A model generated the notes under the pieces. It saw only the letters and a list, made by a program, of their open reading frames with translations, was not told the origin of the DNA and did no database searches. Below are positions 34,028 through 41,802 of a stretch of 64,000 nucleotides of DNA, piece after piece (position 1 is the first letter of the stretch; each line of letters begins with the position of its first letter). The DNA is from Actinomadura nitritigenes (lineage in GTDB: Bacteria > Actinomycetota > Actinomycetes > Streptosporangiales > Streptosporangiaceae). The position numbers were made by a program, and so were the translations under genes. The stretch covers positions 124,001 through 188,000 of the forward strand of contig NZ_JAGEOK010000003.1 of assembly GCF_017573545.1 (NCBI RefSeq). The letters run 5' to 3'.

Positions 34028-36570
34028 TTGATGTTTGATCTCTCCGTCGCGTCCACACCGAACAAGTCGCGCAAGTTGCGTTCTACCTCAACAACGATCT
34101 GGTGCGCCGTATGATGAAGGTGCACCTCACCGCTCTTGGCCACCTCAAGCCACTTCGAGCCGATAATAGTCTCGATAGCTTGCAGAGAGGCAATTAGTCT
34201 CTCAGGAGGAAACTCCTTAAGAACATTATCCAAGGCTCGCACATAGTGAATATTTGGCGTCGCAAGAGCATCACTCTTCGCGTCCTCCAATCCAAGTAGT
34301 ATGCGGCTTAGCGGCACACGTGGCGTCTGCTCCGAGAACTCCCTCTCAAGGTCGTCGATCCATGCCTTGACTTCATGGACCATATGCGCCTTTTCAAAGA
34401 GACCCCTCAATTGAGTGAGAGTAACACCAAAACGATAGTGCAATTCGACCAGGCGTCGAACGTCTTCAATTCGCATCAACGTGGCTCGCCGGCCAGCCCG
34501 TACAGCGTTGGAGACCAGTCTCCCTAGCTTACCCTCTGGGTCATCCTGGTTGGCGTAAGCAACGGCTATGAAGAACCCGTAGTCGGCCTTCTCTTTTCTT
34601 CTGAAATCGTCCAGACTGTCGAGATTTATCTTGTCGGCTGGCACTGCCGGCTGATTGGTTTGCTTGGAGTCATAGACAAGCTTGTAATCAGACAGGGCCT
34701 CACCCCCGCCCTTCCCTAGCCGGGCATATAGAACTCCGTCAGCTCCCGGAACATTGCCTCCCCGACGCTCATACTCGAAACCCAGTACGCGGAAAGCCAA
34801 GCCAACTGCTCGTTCAAGAGCTGTCTCATGTGTGATCGCACTCTGCAGCAATCTCAGGACTTCGCTCGCTGTAGAGGGTTCGTCACCTGCAGCTATACGA
34901 AGGATTCGATCCCTCTCTTTGAGGAAATCGACGATCGAAGCGCGGTGAAAACCATGCTCCTGCATCAATAGGTCAACAAAAACCTCGGCAGATCCGAAAA
35001 GTTTAGCAGGTGCATCTGTTTTTGAGGTTGCCATCAATTTTTCGACGAACGGATGGTCTGAGTTGACAAGTAGAATCCGCGACTCCGGCATGTACCGGAC
35101 TGCCCGGTCGTAGACTCCCGTAGGTTCGACTAGCACTCGCTCAAATGGAACCGCGCTCGACTCGTCCGCGAAATCCCTGAGCCACTGACGAGGCGAACTT
35201 CCTTCCTCTAAAGCCGGCCTTCCAACGTAGAATGACTCCTCATTTGCATCGACTATCTTAGTGACGCCCTCCAATAGTGGTTCAGTAATGAAAGCGCTCG
35301 GCTCATCATTCAGTAGACGTTCAACATCTAGAGATCTCGTTGCTTTCTCAACTGAATCAGCATAGGCGTTCCTGCACACATTAAATACCAGGTGCAAATA
35401 CCTTCTCAGCGTTTGTATCGCACTCGAATCCCGGACACCTTCCCTCGAAGAAAGGAGATGCTCGCGCAAGCCATCGGCTTGTATTTCCATCGAGAACCTC
35501 GACCACGCCGCGTGATTGAGCGCAGGAAGTCCAAAGAGCGAGTCCTCAAGGTTTATCACCCGCCCTCGCACTCTTATGAAGAAGCCGTTGCTGCGACTGT
35601 ACTGATCCGATTTCCCTTCTGTCAGCTTTTTCTCATAGATGCGCGCTTCTCCACTGATTTCGCCCGCAATTCCCGAAATCAGGACCCCAGTATCCGACAC
35701 TTCTAGGCCCAACTCCCGTGCAACTTCGTCCTCCGCACCACCGATCTTGTATAGCTTGAGCGGCTCCAAGTCCTCTTTGCTGGAGGATATCTCTTTCCCT
35801 TGCAGGAAGATCCTGAAGTTACTGTGCAGAGGAAGACCTGAGCTCAGAACCCACGCGAGCCGCCCCGTTGAGAGTTTGTTATATAGATCTTTGAAGTCGG
35901 TGAGACCGGCGGCCGTCCATGAAGGCGCAGCATCGGGACCAAACATCAAAGCCCATGCTTGAGGATCCCGTTCTTCGATACTTGACAGTATCCGCTTTGC
36001 CTCGTCCACAGTCAGAGACTTAAGATCGAGGTCGAGAGGACTGGCCGCGTCATACTGATGTATGTCTTGCAGCCGTCGGAAGTTCATTGAGGTGACTCTA
36101 ATAGCGCCATCCACGCTACTGATATGCGTTAGGCGCCAAGCCAGTACGTACGCAGCAAGCTTACCTATGCCGAACTGGCCGATGGGGGCACGGCCTTTTA
36201 CCGCGCTTCCCGGTTGCGCTTTCCTCGACCCCGCGACACGCCAAAGGCCGAAGAAGCCTTCTTCGTCTAGGCCGTGCCCGTCGTCTATCACCCAAAGGGG
36301 ACTTGTAGGCTCCTCTGAGGAAGAGTCAACTAGCGGTAGGATAACATGCGCCTCGGAGGCTCCAGCGTCATAGCTGTTACTTACGAGTTCCTCCACGGCT
36401 TTCTGTGGGCTTTGGTACAAGCCTTCCGAGAACAGTCGAATGATCTCGTAACTAACATGTACAGGAATCTTCGCACTGCCCTGGCCCCCTTGAAGCCCGT
36501 CTACGTACTCATCCAGGGCCTGAGCTTCCGAGTCCGCGAGAGAGACCTGTTGGGAGGTGGCATCGTGCAT
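34024..36570 (-). CDS. GHKL (MORC/MutL-like) ATPase fused to a PD-(D/E)XK-like nuclease domain
   Basis: An 848-residue protein. Residues about 35-200 form a GHKL ATPase: N box EELVSNSYDAGA (60-71), G1 DDGHGL (96-101), G2 GQFGIGKLAAY (131-141). A long middle region follows. Around 590-650 there is a nuclease-like pattern: helix ALERAVGLAFRVLGFEYERRG, then PGADG (about 613) and VYDSKQ (about 632-635), fitting E...D...DxK of PD-(D/E)XK enzymes. The end is helical. Prokaryotic MORC/MutL-like ATPases linked to restriction-modification genes were described by Iyer and colleagues (2008). With the coupled methyltransferase this looks like a restriction-type defence. GC content is clearly below the flanks. 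Confidence 0.8.
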   Translation of the reverse strand: MHDATSQQVSLADSEAQALDEYVDGLQGGQGSAKIPVHVSYEIIRLFSEGLYQSPQKAVEELVSNSYDAGASEAHVILPLVDSSSEEPTSPLWVIDDGHGLDEEGFFGLWRVAGSRKAQPGSAVKGRAPIGQFGIGKLAAYVLAWRLTHISSVDGAIRVTSMNFRRLQDIHQYDAASPLDLDLKSLTVDEAKRILSSIEERDPQAWALMFGPDAAPSWTAAGLTDFKDLYNKLSTGRLAWVLSSGLPLHSNFRIFLQGKEISSSKEDLEPLKLYKIGGAEDEVARELGLEVSDTGVLISGIAGEISGEARIYEKKLTEGKSDQYSRSNGFFIRVRGRVINLEDSLFGLPALNHAAWSRFSMEIQADGLREHLLSSREGVRDSSAIQTLRRYLHLVFNVCRNAYADSVEKATRSLDVERLLNDEPSAFITEPLLEGVTKIVDANEESFYVGRPALEEGSSPRQWLRDFADESSAVPFERVLVEPTGVYDRAVRYMPESRILLVNSDHPFVEKLMATSKTDAPAKLFGSAEVFVDLLMQEHGFHRASIVDFLKERDRILRIAAGDEPSTASEVLRLLQSAITHETALERAVGLAFRVLGFEYERRGGNVPGADGVLYARLGKGGGEALSDYKLVYDSKQTNQPAVPADKINLDSLDDFRRKEKADYGFFIAVAYANQDDPEGKLGRLVSNAVRAGRRATLMRIEDVRRLVELHYRFGVTLTQLRGLFEKAHMVHEVKAWIDDLEREFSEQTPRVPLSRILLGLEDAKSDALATPNIHYVRALDNVLKEFPPERLIASLQAIETIIGSKWLEVAKSGEVHLHHTAHQIVVEVERNLRDLFGVDATERSNIK

Positions 36571-36823
36571 GCGCTCAGGTTAGTTATGTTCGAATCTCGT
36601 GTGAAGCCTTTGCCGCAATCGTGGCCGGATCGCGCCGATCTTGGTAAGCAAACTCTCACTTCGCCCAGACTTTACTTTTTTGGATGACCGAAATATTATT
36701 TGCAACTTGACCTAAATGGCCGGACTGACCAGAGGGCCGTGTGACGGGCACACTGCAAGACGTATTGAAGGTCCTCATTCATTCCGCCAGCGCGCTTGGC
36801 GACTGACGGACTGTGCTTGACGC
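36571..36823. other. AT-rich gap before the defence operon, no gene seen
   Basis: About 250 bp including an AT-rich stretch near 36670-36720. It should contain the leftward promoter of the ATPase-methyltransferase operon. No open frame is convincing. Confidence 0.45.
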
Positions 36824-37543
36824 TCAAGTCCCGTGCCAGACGCGGTCGAAGCTGTGTCGGTAGGTGGCACCCATGTCGTCGGTGTGGGTGGTGCGGAGAT
36901 GGAGGATGGGGGCGTGGGATGCGGGGATGCCGTAGGCGTGGGGGTTGATCAAGAGGTCGTTGTCGGCTCGGTAGATGGAGTTGTAGAGGACCGTGTCGTG
37001 TAGGCGGATCTCTACGTTGTCGAGGTCGCGTAGAGGTTCGTAGAGAACCAAGGCGTTGCGGATCTTGGCTGCTAGGGAGTCGCCTACGCCCTCGTCTGCG
37101 CCCCGTTCGGAGATGCGGGGACCGTCTGGGTTGCCGAGAAGGATGCGGACGGTGACGCCGTCTCGGGCCTTGTCGGCGATGGTTCGCATGACGCCTTGGT
37201 CTTCGGCGAGGAAGAGGCCGGCGTAGGCGAGGATGCCGATCTCATGACGTGCGCTGGCGAAGTGGTGTTGCCAGACGGCTCGGGGGACGGCCCAGCGGTG
37301 CGGGTAGGTGGCGAGGATCTGAGCTCCCGGTGGTTCGGGGAGTGGGCGCGGTGCGGAGAGTTGGGGCCACAGGTCATCGGCGGTGTGGTCCAGGAGGTCA
37401 CAGAGGGTCGCTCGGTGGCGGGGGTAGGGGATGCGGCCAGACAGCCAGCGGCGGACGGTCTTGGGGTCTACGTCGAGACGCTTGGCTACATCCTCTTCGG
37501 TTAGTCGGGCCTCTTCGAGGGCTCGCCGCAACAGGTCGTTCAC
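36824..37543 (-). CDS. Helix-turn-helix regulator with conserved C-terminal domain, copy 1
   Basis: A 239-residue protein. Residues 1-60 are an XRE-like helix-turn-helix (EEDVAKRLDVDPKTVRRWLSGR). The remaining 170 residues form a domain of unknown role with EIGILAYAGLFLAEDQG, VTVRILLGNPDGP, GADEGVGDSLAAKIRNALVLY and TVLYNSIYRADNDLLINPHAYG; it loosely recalls a degenerate phospholipase D-like fold. A paralogue lies at 39935. The GTG at 37543 follows GGGAGG. Tandem GACGTCCCTA repeats lie about 40 bp upstream. Confidence 0.75.
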   Translation of the reverse strand: MNDLLRRALEEARLTEEDVAKRLDVDPKTVRRWLSGRIPYPRHRATLCDLLDHTADDLWPQLSAPRPLPEPPGAQILATYPHRWAVPRAVWQHHFASARHEIGILAYAGLFLAEDQGVMRTIADKARDGVTVRILLGNPDGPRISERGADEGVGDSLAAKIRNALVLYEPLRDLDNVEIRLHDTVLYNSIYRADNDLLINPHAYGIPASHAPILHLRTTHTDDMGATYRHSFDRVWHGT

Positions 37544-37584
37544 CGGACCTCCCGAGATGCAAGGTAGGACTGACGCTAACAGAA

Positions 37585-37604
37585 GACGTCCCTAGACGTC
37601 CCTA
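37585..37604. repeat. Tandem GACGTCCCTA repeat upstream of HTH copy 1
   Basis: Two perfect, adjacent 10-bp units (37585-37594, 37595-37604) followed by another G. The same pair, inverted, precedes the integrase at 43988-44008. The position suggests an operator for both the leftward regulator and the rightward gene at 37719. Confidence 0.7.
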
Positions 37605-37718
37605 GTTGCCCGTGGAGAGATCCCGGCCTGCCAACGAGGCTTCTGGACACGCCCGAGGTGCCGCACCTGCGGTTTCTGGGCGGTCAAGTCCCCCAAGCAA
37701 CCTCGTTGAGGAGGCCCC

Positions 37719-38081
37719 ATGTCCTTCGACCAGCCCCGTGAGACCGATGCCGAGTCGACGTCCTTCTCTGGATTGAGCGTGGCCGAGGCGCGGCTGGCCG
37801 CGCTGGGCGCTCACCTGCGCGCACATCGTCTCGTCGTCGAACTGACCTCGACGGGCCTGAAGGTCCGCAATCTGGACGCGCCGGGTTGCTGCGACGAAAA
37901 CCCGGTGCTGTCCGACAAGATCACGTGCCGGCCCTTCGCTCGGGACGGCGGTCACCTCTGGTTCTTCGACTCGTCGGGGCATCCGATCACCGAAGCCGAG
38001 CGCACCGTCGACGCGGTCGTGTGGGTCAAGGGCAGGCTCGCCAATCGAGACGGCCTTCCTGCGGCAGAGGGCACGCTCTGA
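37719..38081 (+). CDS. Hypothetical protein of the element
   Basis: A 120-residue soluble protein with a helical N-terminal part (SVAEARLAALGAHLRAHRL) and a beta-rich part with two Cys (APGCCDEN, ITCRPF) ending in HLWFFDSSGHPI. I recognise no domain, though similar proteins occur in actinomycete elements. ATG at 37719 has GAGGAGG upstream. Its stop overlaps the next ORF's ATG (TGATG). Confidence 0.65.
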   Translation: MSFDQPRETDAESTSFSGLSVAEARLAALGAHLRAHRLVVELTSTGLKVRNLDAPGCCDENPVLSDKITCRPFARDGGHLWFFDSSGHPITEAERTVDAVVWVKGRLANRDGLPAAEGTL

Positions 38082-38320
38082 TGGCGCGGCCCGCTGGACG
38101 GCATCGACGCACCTGCCCGCCAGCGGCCCCCTCCCGTAGGGCTGTCAGCCCTCGTCCGCAGAGGGACGCGACGGGGCGGTGGGTTGCTGTCTCCCCCGCG
38201 AGCAGACCCGCGCGCCATGTTGCTTGCCGCCCACCTGTGTCGAGCACCGACGGCGGAGGCGGAAGGCATCGGCGCGGGCTCGCCCGACGCATCCTCGGCG
38301 CCTTCGTGGATCTGGGGTGA
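38081..38320 (+). CDS. Small Arg-rich ORF coupled to the upstream gene
   Basis: A 79-residue, Arg/Pro-rich possible protein whose ATG overlaps the upstream stop (TGATG), which supports coupled translation. It starts MARPAGRHRRTCPP and ends RRILGAFVDLG. Composition bias makes it doubtful; it could be a random open frame in GC-rich DNA. Confidence 0.4.
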   Translation: MARPAGRHRRTCPPAAPSRRAVSPRPQRDATGRWVAVSPASRPARHVACRPPVSSTDGGGGRHRRGLARRILGAFVDLG

Positions 38321-38390
38321 AGTTCGGAGGTGAGGTGAGGCCTGGAGCGGTCGCCGCTCTGGGCCTCACGCGCATGAGGTGGGGTGCGCG

Positions 38391-38843
38391 GTGACACGTA
38401 CCTCGGGGGCCGCTTACCGAGAGATCGCTGAGGTACTGCGCGGACGTGTCGCAGACGGGACCTACCCAGCCGGCGGGCGATTGCCTGGAGAGCATGAGCT
38501 GAGCAGAGAGTTCGCCGTTGCTCGTGACACGGTCCGCCGCGCACTGCGGGTCCTCCAGGACGAACGCCTGATCGCGGTCGTGACGGGCCTGGGCAGGTTC
38601 GTGCAGTCCGTCCCCGCGGACAACGTGCGGCCGACGTACGAGCGCATCGCAGCCGACCTGAGAGCACTAATTGAGAGCGGCTCGTTGTCGGTGGGCAGTG
38701 TCCTGCCGAGCGAGGCGCGGATCTGTGAGCGCTACGGCGTCGCGCGGTTCACCGCAAGGCGAGCCCTCGAACAGTTGGAGGCCGCTGGCCTGGTGGAGTG
38801 CGTTCACGGTCGGGGACGGTTCGTGCTGCCAAGACGTCCCTAG
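38391..38843 (+). CDS. Double-GntR-type DNA-binding protein without effector domain
   Basis: A 150-residue protein made of two consecutive GntR-type winged helices (about residues 8-72 and 83-148): AYREIAEVLRGRVADGTYPAGGRLPGEHELSREF... and YERIAADLRALIESGSLSVGSVLPSEARICERYG.... It has no ligand-binding domain. GntR proteins such as KorSA regulate transfer in pSAM2, and this one may play the same role. GTG at 38391 follows GAGGTGGGG. Its last codons overlap a GACGTCCCTAG motif. Confidence 0.85.
   Translation: MTRTSGAAYREIAEVLRGRVADGTYPAGGRLPGEHELSREFAVARDTVRRALRVLQDERLIAVVTGLGRFVQSVPADNVRPTYERIAADLRALIESGSLSVGSVLPSEARICERYGVARFTARRALEQLEAAGLVECVHGRGRFVLPRRP
38833..38843. repeat. Single GACGTCCCTAG motif before the HD gene
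   Basis: One full unit of the element's recurring motif, overlapping the GntR gene's stop and 53 bp before the HD-protein start. Looser copies follow (GCGTCCGTGGATGTCC). Confidence 0.45.
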
Positions 38844-38896
38844 ATGAGCCGTTGGCGTCCGTGGATGTCCAGTGACGTGCCCGTAGCGTCAGAGAC

Positions 38897-39451
38897 ATGA
38901 ACAGCATCGTCGAGTGGGCACACGAGATCGCACGTCATCACCTGGAGAGCGCATTGCCGCGCCGCTGGGCGCACACGCAAGGTGTCGCGCGCCAGGCTAG
39001 GACTCTCGCGCCTGTACTCGGCGACCGCGCAGACTTGCTTGAGGCCGCCGCTTGGCTACACGACGTCGGGTATGCGCCCGACCTGGTTGTGACCGGCTTC
39101 CATCCCCTCGATGGTGCGCGCTTTCTGCGGGAGGCTCACCATGCGGACGAGCATCTGTGTCGGCTCGTGGCTCACCACACCTGTGCGGTCGTGGAGGCTC
39201 GGGAACGAGGGCTCGTTGACGAGTTGACGAGCGAGTTCGGGACCGAGCCTCCGGAGCTTACGGATTCACTCATCTACTGCGACATGACCACGAGTCCAGA
39301 CGGCGAGGAGTTGGCGGTAGAGGAGCGGCTTTCGGAGATCCTTTCCCGGTACGGTGACGGTCATCTCGTCACCCGCTCCATCACTACGTCGTCCCCGTAC
39401 ATCGTTGGCGCCGTTCATCGCGTTCGGGACGAGTTGATGTCGCGCCGTTGA
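38897..39451 (+). CDS. HD-domain phosphohydrolase
   Basis: A 184-residue HD protein: His26 (RWAHTQGVARQA), the HD pair H55-D56 (WLHDVGYAPD), and VAHHTCAVVEARERG. These are metal-ligand positions of HD phosphohydrolases, which act on nucleotides or similar phosphates. HD genes are common partners of NUDIX genes in actinomycete elements; its task here is unknown. It converges on the NUDIX gene, five bases away. Confidence 0.85.
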   Translation: MNSIVEWAHEIARHHLESALPRRWAHTQGVARQARTLAPVLGDRADLLEAAAWLHDVGYAPDLVVTGFHPLDGARFLREAHHADEHLCRLVAHHTCAVVEARERGLVDELTSEFGTEPPELTDSLIYCDMTTSPDGEELAVEERLSEILSRYGDGHLVTRSITTSSPYIVGAVHRVRDELMSRR

Positions 39452-39456
39452 GTCGG

Positions 39457-39933
39457 TCAGGTGATGACCGGCTGTTGCCTGTTCTCCAGATAGTGGCCGA
39501 TACGAAGCTTCATCGATCGGTCCATCTGCCTGTCTGCAGCCTCGTCAGCGGGGATCCAGAGGACTTCGCTTGACTCGTCGCTCCGGCGAGGTTCGCCGCC
39601 TGTGGGGCGCCCTGTGAGCAGGATCGAGAACTCTTGGCGGACCTCGTCGTTGCTCGTGTAGTGGATCAAGTGCTTGGGGTCCGAGTAGATCCCGACGATC
39701 CCCGTGATCTCGCAGTCGACGCCGGTCTCTTCCTTGGTCTCGCGGACCGCGGCCTGTGCAACGGATTCGCCCAGGTCGATCGCGCCTCCCGGTACTGCCC
39801 AGTTGTCGTTGTCCGTCCGGCGGATCATGAGGATGTCGCCGTTGTCGTTGGTGACGACGACGTTGACAGACGGGACGAGGCTGTTGGCTTTGGGGGCGTT
39901 GGGGTCGTCGTAGTAGTCGATCCTGCGGCCCAT
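39457..39933 (-). CDS. NUDIX hydrolase
   Basis: A 158-residue NUDIX protein with an intact Nudix box: G50...E56...R64-E65...E68-E69-x-G71 (GAIDLGESVAQAAVRETKEE). It would hydrolyse a nucleoside diphosphate-linked substrate. In pSAM2 the NUDIX protein Pif blocks transfer into cells already carrying the element, so an exclusion role is a reasonable guess. It lies one base after the stop of the HTH gene (39935) and is in its operon. Confidence 0.85.
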   Translation of the reverse strand: MGRRIDYYDDPNAPKANSLVPSVNVVVTNDNGDILMIRRTDNDNWAVPGGAIDLGESVAQAAVRETKEETGVDCEITGIVGIYSDPKHLIHYTSNDEVRQEFSILLTGRPTGGEPRRSDESSEVLWIPADEAADRQMDRSMKLRIGHYLENRQQPVIT

Positions 39934-39934
39934 G

Positions 39935-40678
39935 TCAGTCCCCCGGTATGGGTGTGGCGTTTTCCCAGACGCGTTCGAAGCTGTCGAGGTAGGTGTTCAC
40001 CAGGTCGCCGCCGGCTATGCGGCGTAGGTGCCAGACGGGGGCGAGTGCGGCTGTGATGCCGTAGACGTGGGTGTTGACCAAGAGCTGGTCGTCGGCGCGG
40101 TAGATGGAGTTGTAGAGCACCGTGTTGTGGTAGCGGAACTCGACCCCGTCTTGTTTGCGCAGGTTCTTGTAGAGGACGAGGGCGTTGCGGATTTTGGCGG
40201 CTTGGGCGTCGCCTACGCCCTCGTCTGCGCCGCGTTCGGCTACCTGGGGGCTGTCGGGGTCGCCGAGGAGGATGCGGACGCGGACGCCGGCCTTGGCTTT
40301 CTCGGCGAAGGTGCGTTGGATGCCGGAGTCTTCGGAGAGGAAGAGGCCGGAGTAGACCAGGACGCCGATGTCTTCTTTGGCTGTGGCGAACAGACGTCCC
40401 CATGCGTCCCTGGGGACCATGGTGCGGCGCGGGTAGATGGTGACCAGTTCGCTGCTGGAGGCCGCGGTGACTTGCTCGTTGGTGAGCGCGTCGGGCCAAA
40501 GGAACGTCTCGTCAACGCCCAGGCGTGAAGCCACTGCGTAGCGGTGCCGGCGGTAGGGGGTGCGGTCCTTGGTGATCCACCGTTCCACGGTCTTTTGGTC
40601 GACGCCGATCGACTCTGCGAGCGTGGCGATGGTCAGGCCCTGCTCTAGCAGTGTGGCGCGAAGGCGTTCGTTCGGCAT
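39935..40678 (-). CDS. Helix-turn-helix regulator with conserved C-terminal domain, copy 2
   Basis: A 247-residue paralogue of the protein at 36824. The N-terminal helix-turn-helix (IATLAESIGVDQKTVERWITKD) is followed by the same 170-residue domain (DIGVLVYSGLFLSEDSG, VRVRILLGDPDSP, GADEGVGDAQAAKIRNALVLY, TVLYNSIYRADDQLLVNTHVYG). The two C-terminal domains share long blocks, while their DNA-recognition helices differ. ATG at 40678. It heads an operon with the NUDIX gene. A degenerate GGGACGTC repeat lies just upstream. Confidence 0.75.
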   Translation of the reverse strand: MPNERLRATLLEQGLTIATLAESIGVDQKTVERWITKDRTPYRRHRYAVASRLGVDETFLWPDALTNEQVTAASSSELVTIYPRRTMVPRDAWGRLFATAKEDIGVLVYSGLFLSEDSGIQRTFAEKAKAGVRVRILLGDPDSPQVAERGADEGVGDAQAAKIRNALVLYKNLRKQDGVEFRYHNTVLYNSIYRADDQLLVNTHVYGITAALAPVWHLRRIAGGDLVNTYLDSFERVWENATPIPGD

Positions 40679-40695
40679 GCACCCGTCCGGATTGC

Positions 40696-40712
40696 GGGAC
40701 GTCCTGGGACGC
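40696..40712. repeat. Degenerate GGGACGTC tandem upstream of HTH copy 2
   Basis: GGGACGTCCTGGGACGC contains one exact and one degenerate unit of the element's motif at 10-bp spacing, 18 bp before the start of the leftward gene at 40678. Confidence 0.45.
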
Positions 40713-40856
40713 GGTCAACCCTATGAGGACGTCATGAACACGTCCAGTCATGTAGTGATCTCGTCCCGCACGTCACGCGCACTCTCTTTCTCGTAGCCCG
40801 CTGAACGCCCGAGCCGCCCCCGCCGGACACGGGCCGTACGAGAGGAGTGATCGCAC

Positions 40857-41081
40857 ATGATCCTCGTTCTGGCATCGATCATCGCCGTGTTCCTCGCCGG
40901 TTCCACCTGCGGCATCTTCGCCATGCTCGTCATCGGCATCCACGCCGAGGAGCGCCGCGTGATGCGGAACCGCTCCAACCCGTCCCGTACCGAGTCGTCC
41001 CGCGCTGGCGCGGTGTCGCGGCGGCTGCTCACCACGCGAACGTGTGACGAGGCTCCGACGCGGGTCCCGGCGGGTCGATGA
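40857..41081 (+). CDS. Small membrane protein
   Basis: A 74-residue protein with one N-terminal membrane helix (ILVLASIIAVFLAGSTCGIFAMLVIGI) and a basic tail. ATG at 40857 follows AGAGGAG. Its stop overlaps the next ATG (ATGA). It opens a run of small genes leading to the translocase and may assist transfer. Confidence 0.65.
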   Translation: MILVLASIIAVFLAGSTCGIFAMLVIGIHAEERRVMRNRSNPSRTESSRAGAVSRRLLTTRTCDEAPTRVPAGR

Positions 41082-41236
41082 GCGTGCGGATGCCGCGCCT
41101 CATCACCGGTCACCGCTGCCCGTGCGGCGCGCGAGTCGACCCCGGCAACCGCAGGTGCCGCAAGTGCCGCGCCCGCGCCCGTTGGCTGCGGCGCGGACGC
41201 GGCCACCGGCACCCCGACGTGTGGCCGGAGGGGTGA
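41078..41236 (+). CDS. 52-residue zinc-ribbon-like protein
   Basis: A very short ORF, coupled by an ATGA overlap to the upstream membrane protein. It has two Cys pairs, CPCG and CRKC, in a basic context (RVDPGNRRCRKCRARARWLRRG), so it may be a zinc ribbon that binds nucleic acid. The next gene starts four bases later. Overlap and Cys spacing support it being real. Confidence 0.55.
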   Translation: MSVRMPRLITGHRCPCGARVDPGNRRCRKCRARARWLRRGRGHRHPDVWPEG

Positions 41237-41240
41237 GCGC

Positions 41241-41429
41241 GTGAACGTCTCGATTCCGCTGGTCGCCATCCTCGGCGCTGTGGTGTGGCTCGCGTGGCGC
41301 TACATGGGACTGCGCGCGTGGCACGTCGTGGTGTGCCTGCTGTTCGGGTTCTTCCTCGCCGCGACCAGCGCCGCGCCGGAGATCCGCCGGCTGGTGACCG
41401 TGCTCGTCCAGTCCCTCTCTCAGAACTGA
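41241..41429 (+). CDS. Small two-helix membrane protein
   Basis: A 62-residue protein with two hydrophobic segments (VSIPLVAILGAVVWLAW and WHVVVCLLFGFFLAATSAA). It starts with GTG directly after the zinc-ribbon ORF. Likely part of the same transfer-related transcript; function unknown. Confidence 0.6.
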   Translation: MNVSIPLVAILGAVVWLAWRYMGLRAWHVVVCLLFGFFLAATSAAPEIRRLVTVLVQSLSQN

Positions 41430-41457
41430 CGTCCCGCTGGAAGGGAGTGATGCCCCA

Positions 41458-41802
41458 GTGCCCGACATCCCTCAGCACGTCAAGATCGACCTTCAGGGGG
41501 TTCGTGCCCGCAACCTCGCCGCCCGTGAAATCGTCTCCGCTCTGTCGGAGGCCATGCCGTACATCGCCGATCTGTGGCTTCGCCTCAATGCCGCGCTCGC
41601 CGATTCCCCCGCCCTGGTCTCCGAACTGTCCAGGCTCACGGCCGAATTGGTGAAGGTGCGCCGTGACCGCGCGAACCTGGCGGCGGCAGGGCGCGCCACC
41701 CTCAAGGCCGCACGTGACGCCGATCCCGATCCGCTGTACTACCTGCGCGATGAGCTGCGCGCGCAAGGCCACCTTCCGCCGGACGGGTGGGGGCGTTCAT
41801 GA
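41458..41802 (+). CDS. Hypothetical helical protein upstream of the translocase
   Basis: A 114-residue soluble, largely helical protein (long Ala/Leu/Arg helices such as LSRLTAELVKVRRDRANLAAAGRA). No domain recognised. GTG start at 41458 follows GGAAGGGAG. Its stop overlaps the translocase ATG by 4 bp, so the two are coupled and it may be an accessory of TraB. Confidence 0.65.
   Translation: MPDIPQHVKIDLQGVRARNLAAREIVSALSEAMPYIADLWLRLNAALADSPALVSELSRLTAELVKVRRDRANLAAAGRATLKAARDADPDPLYYLRDELRAQGHLPPDGWGRS

Noticed and set aside
35392..36373. Several rightward frames inside the GHKL ATPase gene
   Set aside because: They are antisense to a gene with intact ATPase motifs and have no supporting features.
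40393..40414. A further GACGTCCC-like pair
   Set aside because: It lies inside the coding region of the second HTH gene and is degenerate, so it is probably coincidence.
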